Source: Castellaniella caeni NBRC 101664 (GTDB taxonomy: Bacteria > Pseudomonadota > Gammaproteobacteria > Burkholderiales > Burkholderiaceae_B). From it: a stretch of 64,000 bases of DNA. The translations under genes and the position numbers were made by a program. Shown in pieces: positions 19,417-27,206 of this stretch (its first letter is position 1; each line of letters begins with the position of its first letter). Below the pieces are notes generated by a model. The model ran no database searches and had not been told where the DNA came from. It saw only the letters and a list, made by a program, of their open reading frames with translations. Location: positions 33,464-97,463 of the forward strand of contig NZ_BCWN01000012.1 of NCBI RefSeq assembly GCF_001592225.1, given 5' to 3'.

Positions 19417-19483
19417 TCCGCCTGGCAATTCACACGACAAGAGGCCGCTCCAGCGGCCCCCTCTCAGAGACAAGGTAACCCAA

Positions 19484-20356
19484 ATGGCTCCATACACAGC
19501 CGTTGCTCCGGCGCCCGGTATTGTCACGCGCCGTCGGCCGCTGCTCAGCGCGCCGCTGCGGCACATCACGCCCACGCTGATCCTGGTCGTCCTCTTTTTC
19601 ATCGTGCCCGTCGCGATGCTGCTGCTGCGCAGCGTGCTCGAACCCACGGTGGGCCTGGAAAACTACGCCACGCTCTTTGGCTCGACGACCTACCTGCGCA
19701 TCTTCCTGAACACCTTCATGGTCGCCGGCATCGTGACGATCCTGTCCGTCCTCATTGGCTTCCCGGTGGCCTGGCTGCTGGCCATCATGCCGCGCAAATG
19801 GTCGGCGATCTTCCTCGCGGTGATCGTGCTCTCGATGTGGATCAACCTGCTGGCGCGCACCTACGCCTGGATGGTGCTGCTGCAGCGCACGGGCGTCATC
19901 AACAAGGTGCTGCTGAGCCTGGGCATCATCGACCAGCCCCTGGCCCTGGTGAACAACATCACCGGCGTGTCGATCGGCATGACCTACATCATGCTGCCCT
20001 TCATCATCCTGCCGCTGATCGGCGTCATCCGTTCGATCGACGCGGCCACGCTGCGCGCGGCGGCCCTGTGCGGCGCCAACCGGTGGCAGTGCTTCAGCCG
20101 CGTGCTGCTGCCGCTCTCGCTGCCCGGCATCGCTGCGGGCGCGCTCATGGTGTTCGTCATGTCGCTGGGCTATTTCGTCACGCCCGCCCTGCTGGGCGGC
20201 GCATCCAGCATGATGCTGGCCGAACTGATCGCCCAGCTGGTGCAGTCCCTGGTGAAGTGGGGCCTGGGCGGGGCCACGGCCTTCGTGCTGCTGGTCGTCA
20301 CGCTGGGGCTGTATTTCGTCCAGCTGAATTTCTTCACGGCTCACGGCAAGAGGTGA
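19484..20356 (+). CDS. ABC transporter permease, PotB/PotH type
   Basis: 290 aa with about six membrane helices. The first is TPTLILVVLFFIVPVAMLLLRS (~residues 29-50). The EAA-loop consensus is recognisable as LRAAALCGANRWQCFSRVLLPLSLPG (~residues 190-215). The ATG at 19484 is preceded by ACAAGGTAACC; the upstream in-frame extension overlaps the previous gene and lacks membrane character. The 67-bp gap from the binding-protein gene holds a short hairpin-like stretch, GAGGCCGCTC/CAGCGGCCCC, which may adjust expression of the permeases relative to the binding protein. The helical pair partner is the next gene. Confidence 0.92.
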   Translation: MAPYTAVAPAPGIVTRRRPLLSAPLRHITPTLILVVLFFIVPVAMLLLRSVLEPTVGLENYATLFGSTTYLRIFLNTFMVAGIVTILSVLIGFPVAWLLAIMPRKWSAIFLAVIVLSMWINLLARTYAWMVLLQRTGVINKVLLSLGIIDQPLALVNNITGVSIGMTYIMLPFIILPLIGVIRSIDAATLRAAALCGANRWQCFSRVLLPLSLPGIAAGALMVFVMSLGYFVTPALLGGASSMMLAELIAQLVQSLVKWGLGGATAFVLLVVTLGLYFVQLNFFTAHGKR

Positions 20357-20359
20357 ATC

Positions 20360-21160
20360 ATGTTGCTCGACTTCAACCGCCTGGGGGCGCTGCGCTACGT
20401 ACTGGTCGCCTTCGCCATCCTCGTCCTGCTGTTTCTGATCCTGCCCATCCTGTTCATCGCGGCGCTCTCGTTTGGCTCGTCCCAGTGGCTGATCTTTCCT
20501 CCGCCCTCCTGGACGTTCAAGTGGTATGGCGAACTTTTCGCCGATGCGCGCTGGTTCTTTTCCGCGCTCACCAGCCTGAAGATCGCCGTCATCGTCACGA
20601 TCCTGTCCGTCGTGCTGGGGTTTCTCACCGCCCTGGGCCTGAGCCGCGGTGATTTCGCGGGCAAGCGCGCGCTGCGCGCCCTGTTCCTCACGCCGATGAT
20701 CCTGCCGGTGATCGTGCTGGCCGTTGCGCTCTACGCCCTGTTTCTCAAGCTGGGGCTGGCGGGCACCACGGTGGGGTTCGTCATCGCCCACCTGCTGATC
20801 GCGCTGCCCTTCTCCATCCTGTCCATCGGCGGCGCGCTGGACGGCTTCGACCGCTCGATCGAAGACGCGGCGATCCTGTGCGGCGCCAGCCCCTGGGAAG
20901 CCAGGCTGCGCATCACCGTCCCGGCCATCAGCCACGGGCTGTTCGCCGCGGCCATCTTCTCGTTTCTCGCCTCCTGGGACGAGGTGGTGCTGGCCATCTT
21001 CATGTCCAGCCCCACCCTGCAGACCCTGCCCGTCAAGATCTGGACCACGCTCAGACAGGATCTCACCCCCGTCGTTGCCGCCGTCTCGACCCTCCTCATG
21101 GTCTTCACCCTCGTCCTGATGATCCTTCCGTTCGTGTTCCGCAAAGGGAGCAAACAATGA
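20360..21160 (+). CDS. ABC transporter permease, PotC/PotI type
   Basis: 266 aa with about six membrane helices. The first is ALRYVLVAFAILVLLFLILPILFIAALSFG. The EAA loop reads IEDAAILCGASPWEARLRITVPAISHG (~residues 168-194). The typical SSQWLIFPPPSWTFKWYGELF segment follows helix 1, as in polyamine permeases. It starts 3 bp after the previous permease and its stop overlaps the ATPase start (ATGA), so the four importer genes are tightly coupled. Confidence 0.92.
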   Translation: MLLDFNRLGALRYVLVAFAILVLLFLILPILFIAALSFGSSQWLIFPPPSWTFKWYGELFADARWFFSALTSLKIAVIVTILSVVLGFLTALGLSRGDFAGKRALRALFLTPMILPVIVLAVALYALFLKLGLAGTTVGFVIAHLLIALPFSILSIGGALDGFDRSIEDAAILCGASPWEARLRITVPAISHGLFAAAIFSFLASWDEVVLAIFMSSPTLQTLPVKIWTTLRQDLTPVVAAVSTLLMVFTLVLMILPFVFRKGSKQ

Positions 21161-22230
21161 CCCAGCCATTCCTCAGCATCCGCAACCTGCGCAAAGACTT
21201 CGGCTCGTTCACGGCCATCCACGACGTCACGCTGGACATCGCCCAGGGCGAGTTCATGACTTTCCTGGGGCCGTCGGGCTCCGGCAAATCCACTACGCTC
21301 TACATCCTGGCTGGATTCCAGGAACCCACCGAGGGCGACATCCTGCTCAACGGCAAGAGCCTGCTGTCCACGCCGCCGCACCAGCGCAACATCGGCATGG
21401 TGTTTCAGCGCTACACCCTGTTTCCGCACCTGAGCGTCGCCGAAAACGTGGCCTTCCCGCTGCGCGTGCGGCGCTGCGCAAAGTCCGAGATCGACGACCG
21501 AGTGCAGGCGGCCCTCAAGCTGGTGCACCTGGAAGACCTCGCGCAGCGTATGCCGTCGCTCATGTCAGGGGGCCAGCAACAACGGGTCGCCATCGCCCGG
21601 GCGCTGGTGTACAACCCGCCCGTCCTGCTGATGGATGAGCCTCTCTCGGCGCTCGACAAGAAACTGCGCGAGGAAATCCAGCTCGAAATCCGCCGCATTC
21701 ACCAGGAAACGGGCGTCACCATCCTGTACGTAACCCACGACCAGGAAGAAGCACTGCGGCTGTCCGACCGCATCTCGGTCTTCAGCCAGGGGCGCATCGA
21801 ACAGACCGGCACCGGGCAGTCACTCTATGCCCAGCCCGCCACCCGCTTCGTTGCGGGCTTCATCGGCGACAGCAATTTTCTCGAGGCCCGCGTGCTGTCG
21901 CAGCACGGCCAGACGGCCCGGCTGTCGGTGTGCGGCGACATCGTGCTCGACGACATCCCGGTGCAGGGCAAGGCGGGGGCCGGTCAGGCTACCTTGCTGC
22001 TGCGGCCCGAGCGCCTGTCCCTGCAGCAGACGCCGGGCGAGCGCTGCCTGCCGGTCACGGTGCGCGACATGACCTTCCTGGGCAACACCGTCGAAGTGAG
22101 CACGCAAACCGACCAGGGAGAAGACCTGTCGGTGCGCCTGCCCTTTGGGGCCCCCATCATCACCCACCTGACCCAGGGCGAACGCGTCTGGGCCAGTTTC
22201 GAGACGCACGCCGTCCACGCCTTTCTCTAA
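21157..22230 (+). CDS. ABC transporter ATP-binding protein, PotA/PotG type
   Basis: 357 aa. Walker A GPSGSGKST (~residues 39-47), Q-loop GMVFQRYTLFPHL, signature SGGQQQRVAIARAL, Walker B VLLMDEPLSALD and switch His in YVTHDQEEAL are all intact. The C-terminal TOBE regulatory domain (~residues 240-357) includes LLLRPERLSLQ. It energises import by the two preceding permeases. The start is fixed by the ATGA overlap with the upstream stop. No unusual substitutions were seen. Confidence 0.95.
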   Translation: MTQPFLSIRNLRKDFGSFTAIHDVTLDIAQGEFMTFLGPSGSGKSTTLYILAGFQEPTEGDILLNGKSLLSTPPHQRNIGMVFQRYTLFPHLSVAENVAFPLRVRRCAKSEIDDRVQAALKLVHLEDLAQRMPSLMSGGQQQRVAIARALVYNPPVLLMDEPLSALDKKLREEIQLEIRRIHQETGVTILYVTHDQEEALRLSDRISVFSQGRIEQTGTGQSLYAQPATRFVAGFIGDSNFLEARVLSQHGQTARLSVCGDIVLDDIPVQGKAGAGQATLLLRPERLSLQQTPGERCLPVTVRDMTFLGNTVEVSTQTDQGEDLSVRLPFGAPIITHLTQGERVWASFETHAVHAFL

Positions 22231-22261
22231 ACCGCCCTACAAAACAAGCAGCGGAGACACC

Positions 22262-23668
22262 ATGACCCACTCGCCCGCCAAGCAGCCCGACCAGCCCAGC
22301 TATGGCACCTCGCTCACCAAGACCGAACCCTACTCGACGGAAAGAATCCCCGAGTGTGAACGCCACGGCCACCCGCGCCAGCAGTTCACCCTCTGGTTCG
22401 CCGCCAACATGGTGCTCGCCGTCATGGTGTCGGGATTCTTCTCGTCGCAATTCGGTCTGTCCGTCGTGCAGGGGCTGACCGCCGTCGCGGCGGGCACGCT
22501 GCTGAGCGCGGTCATCATGGGCACCCTGGCGGGCATCGGCACCAAGCTGGGCGTACCTCAGCAGGTGCAGGGCCGCGGCCCCATGGGATACATCGCCAAC
22601 TTCGTGCCCATCGCCTTGCTGACGGTGGTGTCGGCCATTGGCTGGACGGCGGTCAACACGGTCTTTGCCGTCATCGCACTGCGCCTGCTCATCGACGTCC
22701 CGTTCTGGACGGCGGCCCTGGGCCTGTTCAGCATCCAGGCCGTGTTCGCCATCTGGGGGCACAACATCGTGCACCTGATCAACAAGATCGCCACGGTCGT
22801 GCTCGCCCTGCTGTTTGCCGTCATCACCGTGCTGTCGCTGCAGAAGGTGGATTTCTCCCTGGCCGCCAACCCGGACGCGCCGCTGTACTCGGGGGCCTTC
22901 GGCAGCTGGATCACGTTTGCCGGTTTCTTTTTCGCCTACGTCATGACCTGGACGCCATTCGCGTCCGACTTCTCGCGCTACCTGCCTGCCAAAAGCTCCC
23001 ATACCCAGGTTGCCTTCTATACTGCCAGCGGCACCTTCGTGGCCATGATGTGGCTGGGCGGCATCGGCGTGCTGGTGTCCAATTTCGCCGGCGACCTGGA
23101 CGCCATCCCCGCCCTGGCCCATCTGACGGGCGCCTGGGCGCCGCTGGCCATGCTGACGATCGTGCTGTCCACCTTGCCGGTGAGCGCAATGAACCTGTAC
23201 GGCGGCTCGCTGTCGCTGCTGACCATCTGCGTGCCCGTCTCGCGCGTCACCGGGGTCATCCTCATCGCCGCCGCCAGCCTGGGCGTGACCATGCTGATGC
23301 AGACCGACCCCTACGGCAGCTTCTACGAATTCCTGAACATCCTGGCCTACCTGGTCGTGCCCTTCAGCACCGTGCTGCTGCTGGACTACTATCTGCGCAT
23401 GCGCCCGCTGGGCGCGCGCGCCACCGAAGAGCTGTTCGACCAGGGCCGGACGGTCGAATGGGGTTTCGTGGCCTGGGTACTGGCCTGCCTGTTTTCCTCT
23501 TTGTTCTGGACGTCCAGCCTGTGGCGCGGCCCGTTTGCACACACCTTCGCCGCCTACGGCGACGTCTCCTACGTCGCGGGCATCCTGGCCGCCTCGGCGC
23601 TCTATCTGCTGCTGCGCGCGTCGCCCTCGCTCACCGCGCTGCGGACGGGCAGCCGCCATCTCACCTAA
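22262..23668 (+). CDS. NCS1-family nucleobase/cytosine-type permease
   Basis: 468 aa secondary transporter with about 12 helices. The N-terminal PYSTERIPECERHGHPRQQFTLWFAANM leads into helix 1 as in the purine-cytosine permease (CodB/FCY2) branch of NCS1; GRGPMGYIANFVP and FADFSRYLP-like VMTWTPFASDFSRYLPA are also diagnostic. The family imports cytosine, purines, allantoin, hydantoins and related N-heterocycles by Na+ or H+ symport. It starts 31 bp after the ABC ATPase with the RBS AGCGGAG. This gene is the strongest hint that the operon's substrate is a nucleobase-like ring, and it gives the operon a second import route beside the ABC system. Confidence 0.93.
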   Translation: MTHSPAKQPDQPSYGTSLTKTEPYSTERIPECERHGHPRQQFTLWFAANMVLAVMVSGFFSSQFGLSVVQGLTAVAAGTLLSAVIMGTLAGIGTKLGVPQQVQGRGPMGYIANFVPIALLTVVSAIGWTAVNTVFAVIALRLLIDVPFWTAALGLFSIQAVFAIWGHNIVHLINKIATVVLALLFAVITVLSLQKVDFSLAANPDAPLYSGAFGSWITFAGFFFAYVMTWTPFASDFSRYLPAKSSHTQVAFYTASGTFVAMMWLGGIGVLVSNFAGDLDAIPALAHLTGAWAPLAMLTIVLSTLPVSAMNLYGGSLSLLTICVPVSRVTGVILIAAASLGVTMLMQTDPYGSFYEFLNILAYLVVPFSTVLLLDYYLRMRPLGARATEELFDQGRTVEWGFVAWVLACLFSSLFWTSSLWRGPFAHTFAAYGDVSYVAGILAASALYLLLRASPSLTALRTGSRHLT

Positions 23669-23695
23669 GCGTCGAACCACACCAGAGAATCAAGC

Positions 23696-24271
23696 ATGCA
23701 ACAGAAGCTCGTCATCATCGACATGCAGGAAATCTTCCGTGCGCCCGACAGCGAATGGGCAGTCGGCGGCTACCCGGACGCCGCCCGCCGCATCCAGCAG
23801 CTCGCGTCGGCCTTTCAGGGCCACGTCGTCTGGACGCAGTTCATCCGCGATCCCGACGAAGCGGGCAGCTGGCACGACTACTACCAGCGCTGGGCGGGCT
23901 GCCGCCTGGCGCCGGACGCCGCGCCCTGGCGGATCACGCTGAATCGCCAGGCCAGCGACCCCGTGCTTGCCCTGCCCACCTTTTCCAAGTGGGGCACCGA
24001 GCTAGCCCAGCTGACGCGAGACTGCGACGCACTGGTGGTGTGCGGCGTCGCCACCGACTGCTGCGTGCTGTCCACCGTGCTGGGCGCCGCCGACGCGGGC
24101 AAGTCCGTCACCGTCGTCAGCGACGCCTGCGCCGGGATCACCCCCGAGGCGCATCAGCAGGCGCTGTCGCTGATGGCGCTGCTCGCGCCCATGGTGACGC
24201 TGCGCACGACGGCGGAGGTACTGTCAGCCGCCCAGCCATCCGCCACGTCGGCGGGCCGCCGCAGCGCCTGA
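23696..24271 (+). CDS. Isochorismatase-family cysteine hydrolase (amidohydrolase, RutB/maleamate amidase class)
   Basis: 191 aa. The catalytic triad of the family is visible: Asp in VIIDMQEIF (residue ~9), Lys in FSKWGTELA (~residue 101) and nucleophile Cys in GVATDCCVLSTVLGA (~residue 122, with the usual cis-peptide region before it). Members hydrolyse amides such as ureidoacrylate (RutB), maleamate (NicF), biuret and nicotinamide. It starts 27 bp after the NCS1 gene and is the last gene of the operon, 23 bp before the convergent channel gene. It would release ammonia or a carbamate from the ring-opened product (inference). A Ser/Ala/Arg-rich tail follows the folded domain. Confidence 0.92.
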   Translation: MQQKLVIIDMQEIFRAPDSEWAVGGYPDAARRIQQLASAFQGHVVWTQFIRDPDEAGSWHDYYQRWAGCRLAPDAAPWRITLNRQASDPVLALPTFSKWGTELAQLTRDCDALVVCGVATDCCVLSTVLGAADAGKSVTVVSDACAGITPEAHQQALSLMALLAPMVTLRTTAEVLSAAQPSATSAGRRSA

Positions 24272-24294
24272 AGCCCCGCTTTGCGTCCGCCGTT

Positions 24295-25536
24295 TCAGGC
24301 CGCGGGCACCGGGTCGCCGGGGGCCGCGGCCGCATCGGGCGCTTTCTCGCCGAACAGCAGCCGCGTGATCAAGGCCTCGTCCACCGGCTCGCCGCTGAGC
24401 GTGCGGGCCAGAATCTCGCTGCCGAGCGCTTGCAGCGAAATGACGATGTCGGGACTGACCCGGCGGATCTTGGCAAGGTGCGTGGGCACGTTCACCAGCG
24501 CCACCAGCCGCGTGTCGGGGCCGCCCGCCTCGCGCCCAGCCATGACGATGAAGGCATTTTCGGCATCGTCCTGGTGCAGCGCCAGGATGTAGCGCGCCTG
24601 TGCCGCGCCCGCCTGCTCCAGGACGCCGGTTTCGGAGGCATCGCCCTCCAGCAGGTCGGCCTCGGGCGGATAGGGGTGCCCCGCGAGGGACGGCACGATC
24701 ACCGTGACCTCGTGGCCACGCTTTTTCAGGGCCTCGTACAGGCTTTGCGCCAGGGCGTCGGCCCCAGCCAGGATGATGTGGTTCTTGCGCATGATTCGCG
24801 TGGTTCTCCCGTGAACGAGCCGCCGCAGATTGCCGCCGATGAGCGGCCCCACCACGGCGCTGATGGACGTGGCGAACACCGTGATGCCCAGAATGATGAT
24901 GGACACCGTGAACAGGCGGGCGGCATCGGTGTGCGGCGCGATGTCGCCGTAGCCCACGGTGGACATCGAGACGATGGAAAAATACAGGGCCGTGATGGGG
25001 TCGTGGATGGGCGGCGCGAATTCGTCGCCCAGGTAGAGCACGCCGAAGACGGCATACACCAGCAGGCTGAGTACGCTGAGCACGGCAAACAGGCTGCCCG
25101 CCGTGAGACTGGCGCGGTCGAAGCTGCGCCAGTAGATGAGCAGCAGAATGGCCAGCACCACGGTGTAGATGAACAGCCCCAGATGCCCCTGCCCGTGTAC
25201 CAGCGAATAGGCGCCCACCGCCGCCAGCAGCAACAGGCTCATCACCCAGGCGATGCGCGCGCGATAAAGCAGGCCGATGGCCATGACCTGCACGCCCAGG
25301 CCCAGCATCAGGTGCAGGATCTGCACCATGCCGCCCGAATCGAGAAACGACCGGACGCTGGCGCTGTCGCCGACCCGCACCACCCTCAGCAGGCCCTGAC
25401 TGCCGATGAGGTGCAGCAGCGGCTGCAAGAACACGTAGCCGTCCACGGCCACCAGCACGGCCAGCAACCAGTGCCAGGGGAAAAGTCCCATCAGGCGGGC
25501 GAACCGTGCGAACAGAAGACTCAGGCGAAGACGCAT
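24295..25536 (-). CDS. Potassium channel protein with C-terminal TrkA-N/RCK domain
   Basis: 413 aa from the ATG at 25536 (MRLRLSLLFARF), chosen because the in-frame extension upstream overlaps the promoter of the next gene and looks non-coding. It resembles E. coli Kch: about six membrane helices (residues ~15-225), a pore loop with selectivity filter STVGYGD near residue 193, then a cytoplasmic Rossmann-type RCK domain beginning KNHIILAGADALAQSLYEALKKRGHEV. The Rossmann start lacks the full GxGxxG (it reads GADALA), so nucleotide binding is uncertain. It probably conducts K+ and is convergent with the catabolic operon. Confidence 0.88.
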   Translation of the reverse strand: MRLRLSLLFARFARLMGLFPWHWLLAVLVAVDGYVFLQPLLHLIGSQGLLRVVRVGDSASVRSFLDSGGMVQILHLMLGLGVQVMAIGLLYRARIAWVMSLLLLAAVGAYSLVHGQGHLGLFIYTVVLAILLLIYWRSFDRASLTAGSLFAVLSVLSLLVYAVFGVLYLGDEFAPPIHDPITALYFSIVSMSTVGYGDIAPHTDAARLFTVSIIILGITVFATSISAVVGPLIGGNLRRLVHGRTTRIMRKNHIILAGADALAQSLYEALKKRGHEVTVIVPSLAGHPYPPEADLLEGDASETGVLEQAGAAQARYILALHQDDAENAFIVMAGREAGGPDTRLVALVNVPTHLAKIRRVSPDIVISLQALGSEILARTLSGEPVDEALITRLLFGEKAPDAAAAPGDPVPAA

Positions 25537-25616
25537 ACCGACCGCAATCCTGCAAGGCTGACCGGGCCTTGAGTGTACTGCACGATTTTCGCCGGGCCGC
25601 CCGTATACTGGCACCC

Positions 25617-26528
25617 ATGTCGCATCCCGATCCCCACCCGGCCGCCCCGATGGCGCCCGCGGAAACCCCCGAGCGCCAGGCCGCCGCCCGGCGCAGCACC
25701 TGGGTCAGCGTCTGGGTCAACCTGCTGCTCACGGGCCTCCAGCTCGTCATCGGCCTGTTCGCGCACTCCCAGGCGCTGGTGGCCGACGCCATCCACTCGC
25801 TCTCCGATCTGGTGTCGGACGGCATCGTGCTGTTTGCCAACAAGCACAGCGCCAAGGCCCCGGACGCCGACCACCCGTACGGCCACCTGCGCTTCGAAAC
25901 CGCGGCCACGCTGGGCATCGGCGTGCTGCTGGGGGTGGTGGGCGCGGGCATGCTGTGGCGCAGCTCCGAACGCCTGCAGGCGCCCGAACTCATCCCCACC
26001 GTCCATACAGCGGCGCTCTATGTCGCCTTGCTGGCCCTGCTGTCGAAAGAATGGCTGTTTCGCTACCTGCTGCGCGTCGCGCGCCGCGTGCGATCGACCC
26101 TGCTGGTGGCCAACGCCTGGCACGCCCGCTCGGATGCCGCCTCATCGCTGGTGGTCGCGCTGGGCATCGGCGCCAACCTGGCGGGGCTGCCGCTGGCCGA
26201 CCCCCTGGCGGCCCTGGTGGTGGGCCTGATGATCATCCGCATGGGCTGGAAGTTTTCCTGGCAGGCCTTCAACGACCTGGTCGACCGGGCCGCCGACACC
26301 GAGACCGAGCAGGCCATCCGCGAACGGATACTCGGCACCCCCGGCGTGCGCGGCATCCACGACCTGCGCACACGCAAGATGGGCGACATGGTCTGGGTCG
26401 AGGTGGACATCGAAATGGACGGGACGCTGACCATCGTGCAGGGCCACGCCATCGCCGTGGCCGCCCGCGAGCGCGTCATGGCCGACCTGCCCGTACTCGA
26501 CGTGATGACGCACTTCGACCCGGTATAA
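25617..26528 (+). CDS. Cation diffusion facilitator (CDF) family metal exporter
   Basis: 303 aa with six predicted membrane helices and a C-terminal ferredoxin-like cytoplasmic domain. The metal site of helix II is ALVADAIHSLSDLVSDG (HxxxD) and of helix V NAWHARSDAASS (HxxxD). This HxxxD/HxxxD pattern differs from the strict HD-HD Zn set and is seen in broader or Fe/Mn-type CDFs, so the metal is uncertain. The ATG at 25617 follows a TATACT -10-like box (25604-25609) by only 7 bp, so the mRNA may be nearly leaderless or a further promoter exists. It lies close to a cadmium/lead-type regulator and P-type ATPase, which suggests a metal-resistance locus. Confidence 0.92.
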   Translation: MSHPDPHPAAPMAPAETPERQAAARRSTWVSVWVNLLLTGLQLVIGLFAHSQALVADAIHSLSDLVSDGIVLFANKHSAKAPDADHPYGHLRFETAATLGIGVLLGVVGAGMLWRSSERLQAPELIPTVHTAALYVALLALLSKEWLFRYLLRVARRVRSTLLVANAWHARSDAASSLVVALGIGANLAGLPLADPLAALVVGLMIIRMGWKFSWQAFNDLVDRAADTETEQAIRERILGTPGVRGIHDLRTRKMGDMVWVEVDIEMDGTLTIVQGHAIAVAARERVMADLPVLDVMTHFDPV

Positions 26529-26627
26529 CGGCGGCCCACCCTGCCGCTGCCTCCGGCCCGCAGCACGTCCGACCTGCGCATCGGCCGAACCCAGACCGCT
26601 TCCGGCCTGCGCACCATCCGATTGGTC

Positions 26628-27059
26628 TCAGCCCACGTGCGTGTGGTGCGCGGGCCCTGCGGATGTCTGCATGCGCGTCAGGCCCTGGACGATGCCGCAG
26701 GCATCCACCGCCTGTTCGACCTGGCACTGCTTGCGCAGCCGCACCAGCTGGCCACGCAAATCCTGTAGCTCGCGCAGGCGAATCTGCACGTGCGCGATGT
26801 GCTCGTCGAGCAGGTGGTTGATGGTGCCGCAATCGCGCGCGGGGTGGTCGATCATGCCCAGCAGGGCGCGGATTTCGTCGTGCGCCATATCGAGGCTGCG
26901 GCAGTTGCGAATGAACCGCAGACGCTCGAGGTGCTGCGGGCCGTATTGCCGATAATTGCCGTCGGTGCGCTCGGGCGCGGGCAACAGCCCGGCGCGCTCG
27001 TAGAAGCGGACGGTTTCTGTGGAACAGCGGGCCGCGCGGGCCAGTTCGCCAATTTTCAT
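26628..27059 (-). CDS. cadR: MerR-family Cd(II)/Pb(II)-responsive regulator (CadR/PbrR type)
   Basis: 143 aa starting MKIGELARAARCSTETVRFYERAGLLP, the canonical MerR winged helix; the upstream in-frame extension is not conserved-looking and was dropped. The dimerisation helix and metal loop carry Cys77, Cys112 and Cys121, the three-thiolate arrangement of PbrR/CadR, and there is a His-rich C-terminal tail (AHHTHVG) as in many CadR proteins. It diverges from the P-type ATPase gene across 147 bp containing a MerR operator. Metal binding should untwist that promoter and switch on the exporter. Confidence 0.92.
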   Translation of the reverse strand: MKIGELARAARCSTETVRFYERAGLLPAPERTDGNYRQYGPQHLERLRFIRNCRSLDMAHDEIRALLGMIDHPARDCGTINHLLDEHIAHVQIRLRELQDLRGQLVRLRKQCQVEQAVDACGIVQGLTRMQTSAGPAHHTHVG

Positions 27060-27144
27060 GGGGATGCTCGAAACAAACGGGCGCCCGCGCCACGCGCGAT
27101 GCTGCGCGTGATACCGACCTGGCGTGAGGCGGGCACCCACACGC

Positions 27145-27175
27145 TTGACCTTGAAGCAGCTACAAGGTGTCTACT
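27145..27175 (+). promoter_or_regulatory. MerR-type promoter/operator of the P-type ATPase gene
   Basis: The -35 TTGACC (27145-27150) and -10 TCTACT (27170-27175) are separated by an over-long 19-bp spacer. The spacer is spanned by an inverted repeat with arms ACCTTG (27148-27153) and CAAGGT (27163-27168). This is the standard arrangement for activation by MerR-family proteins. Confidence 0.85.
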
Positions 27176-27206
27176 GCCATCATAGATCGTTCGACGGAAG
27201 ACGGCC

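Noticed and set aside
18384..19483. Possible riboswitch or attenuator in the gaps of the catabolic operon
   Set aside because: The gaps are 22 and 67 bp; only a small hairpin is seen and no known aptamer pattern fits.
22160..23680. A 506-codon Gln/Arg/His-rich minus-strand frame opposite the NCS1 permease gene
   Set aside because: Antisense of hydrophobic transmembrane codons gives exactly this charged low-complexity pattern.
13218..24271. Calling the operon a true rut (uracil) operon
   Set aside because: There is no RutC (Rid family) or RutE, the order differs, RutG-type uracil permease is replaced by NCS1 and ABC systems, and aldehyde dehydrogenase and NIPSNAP genes are present.
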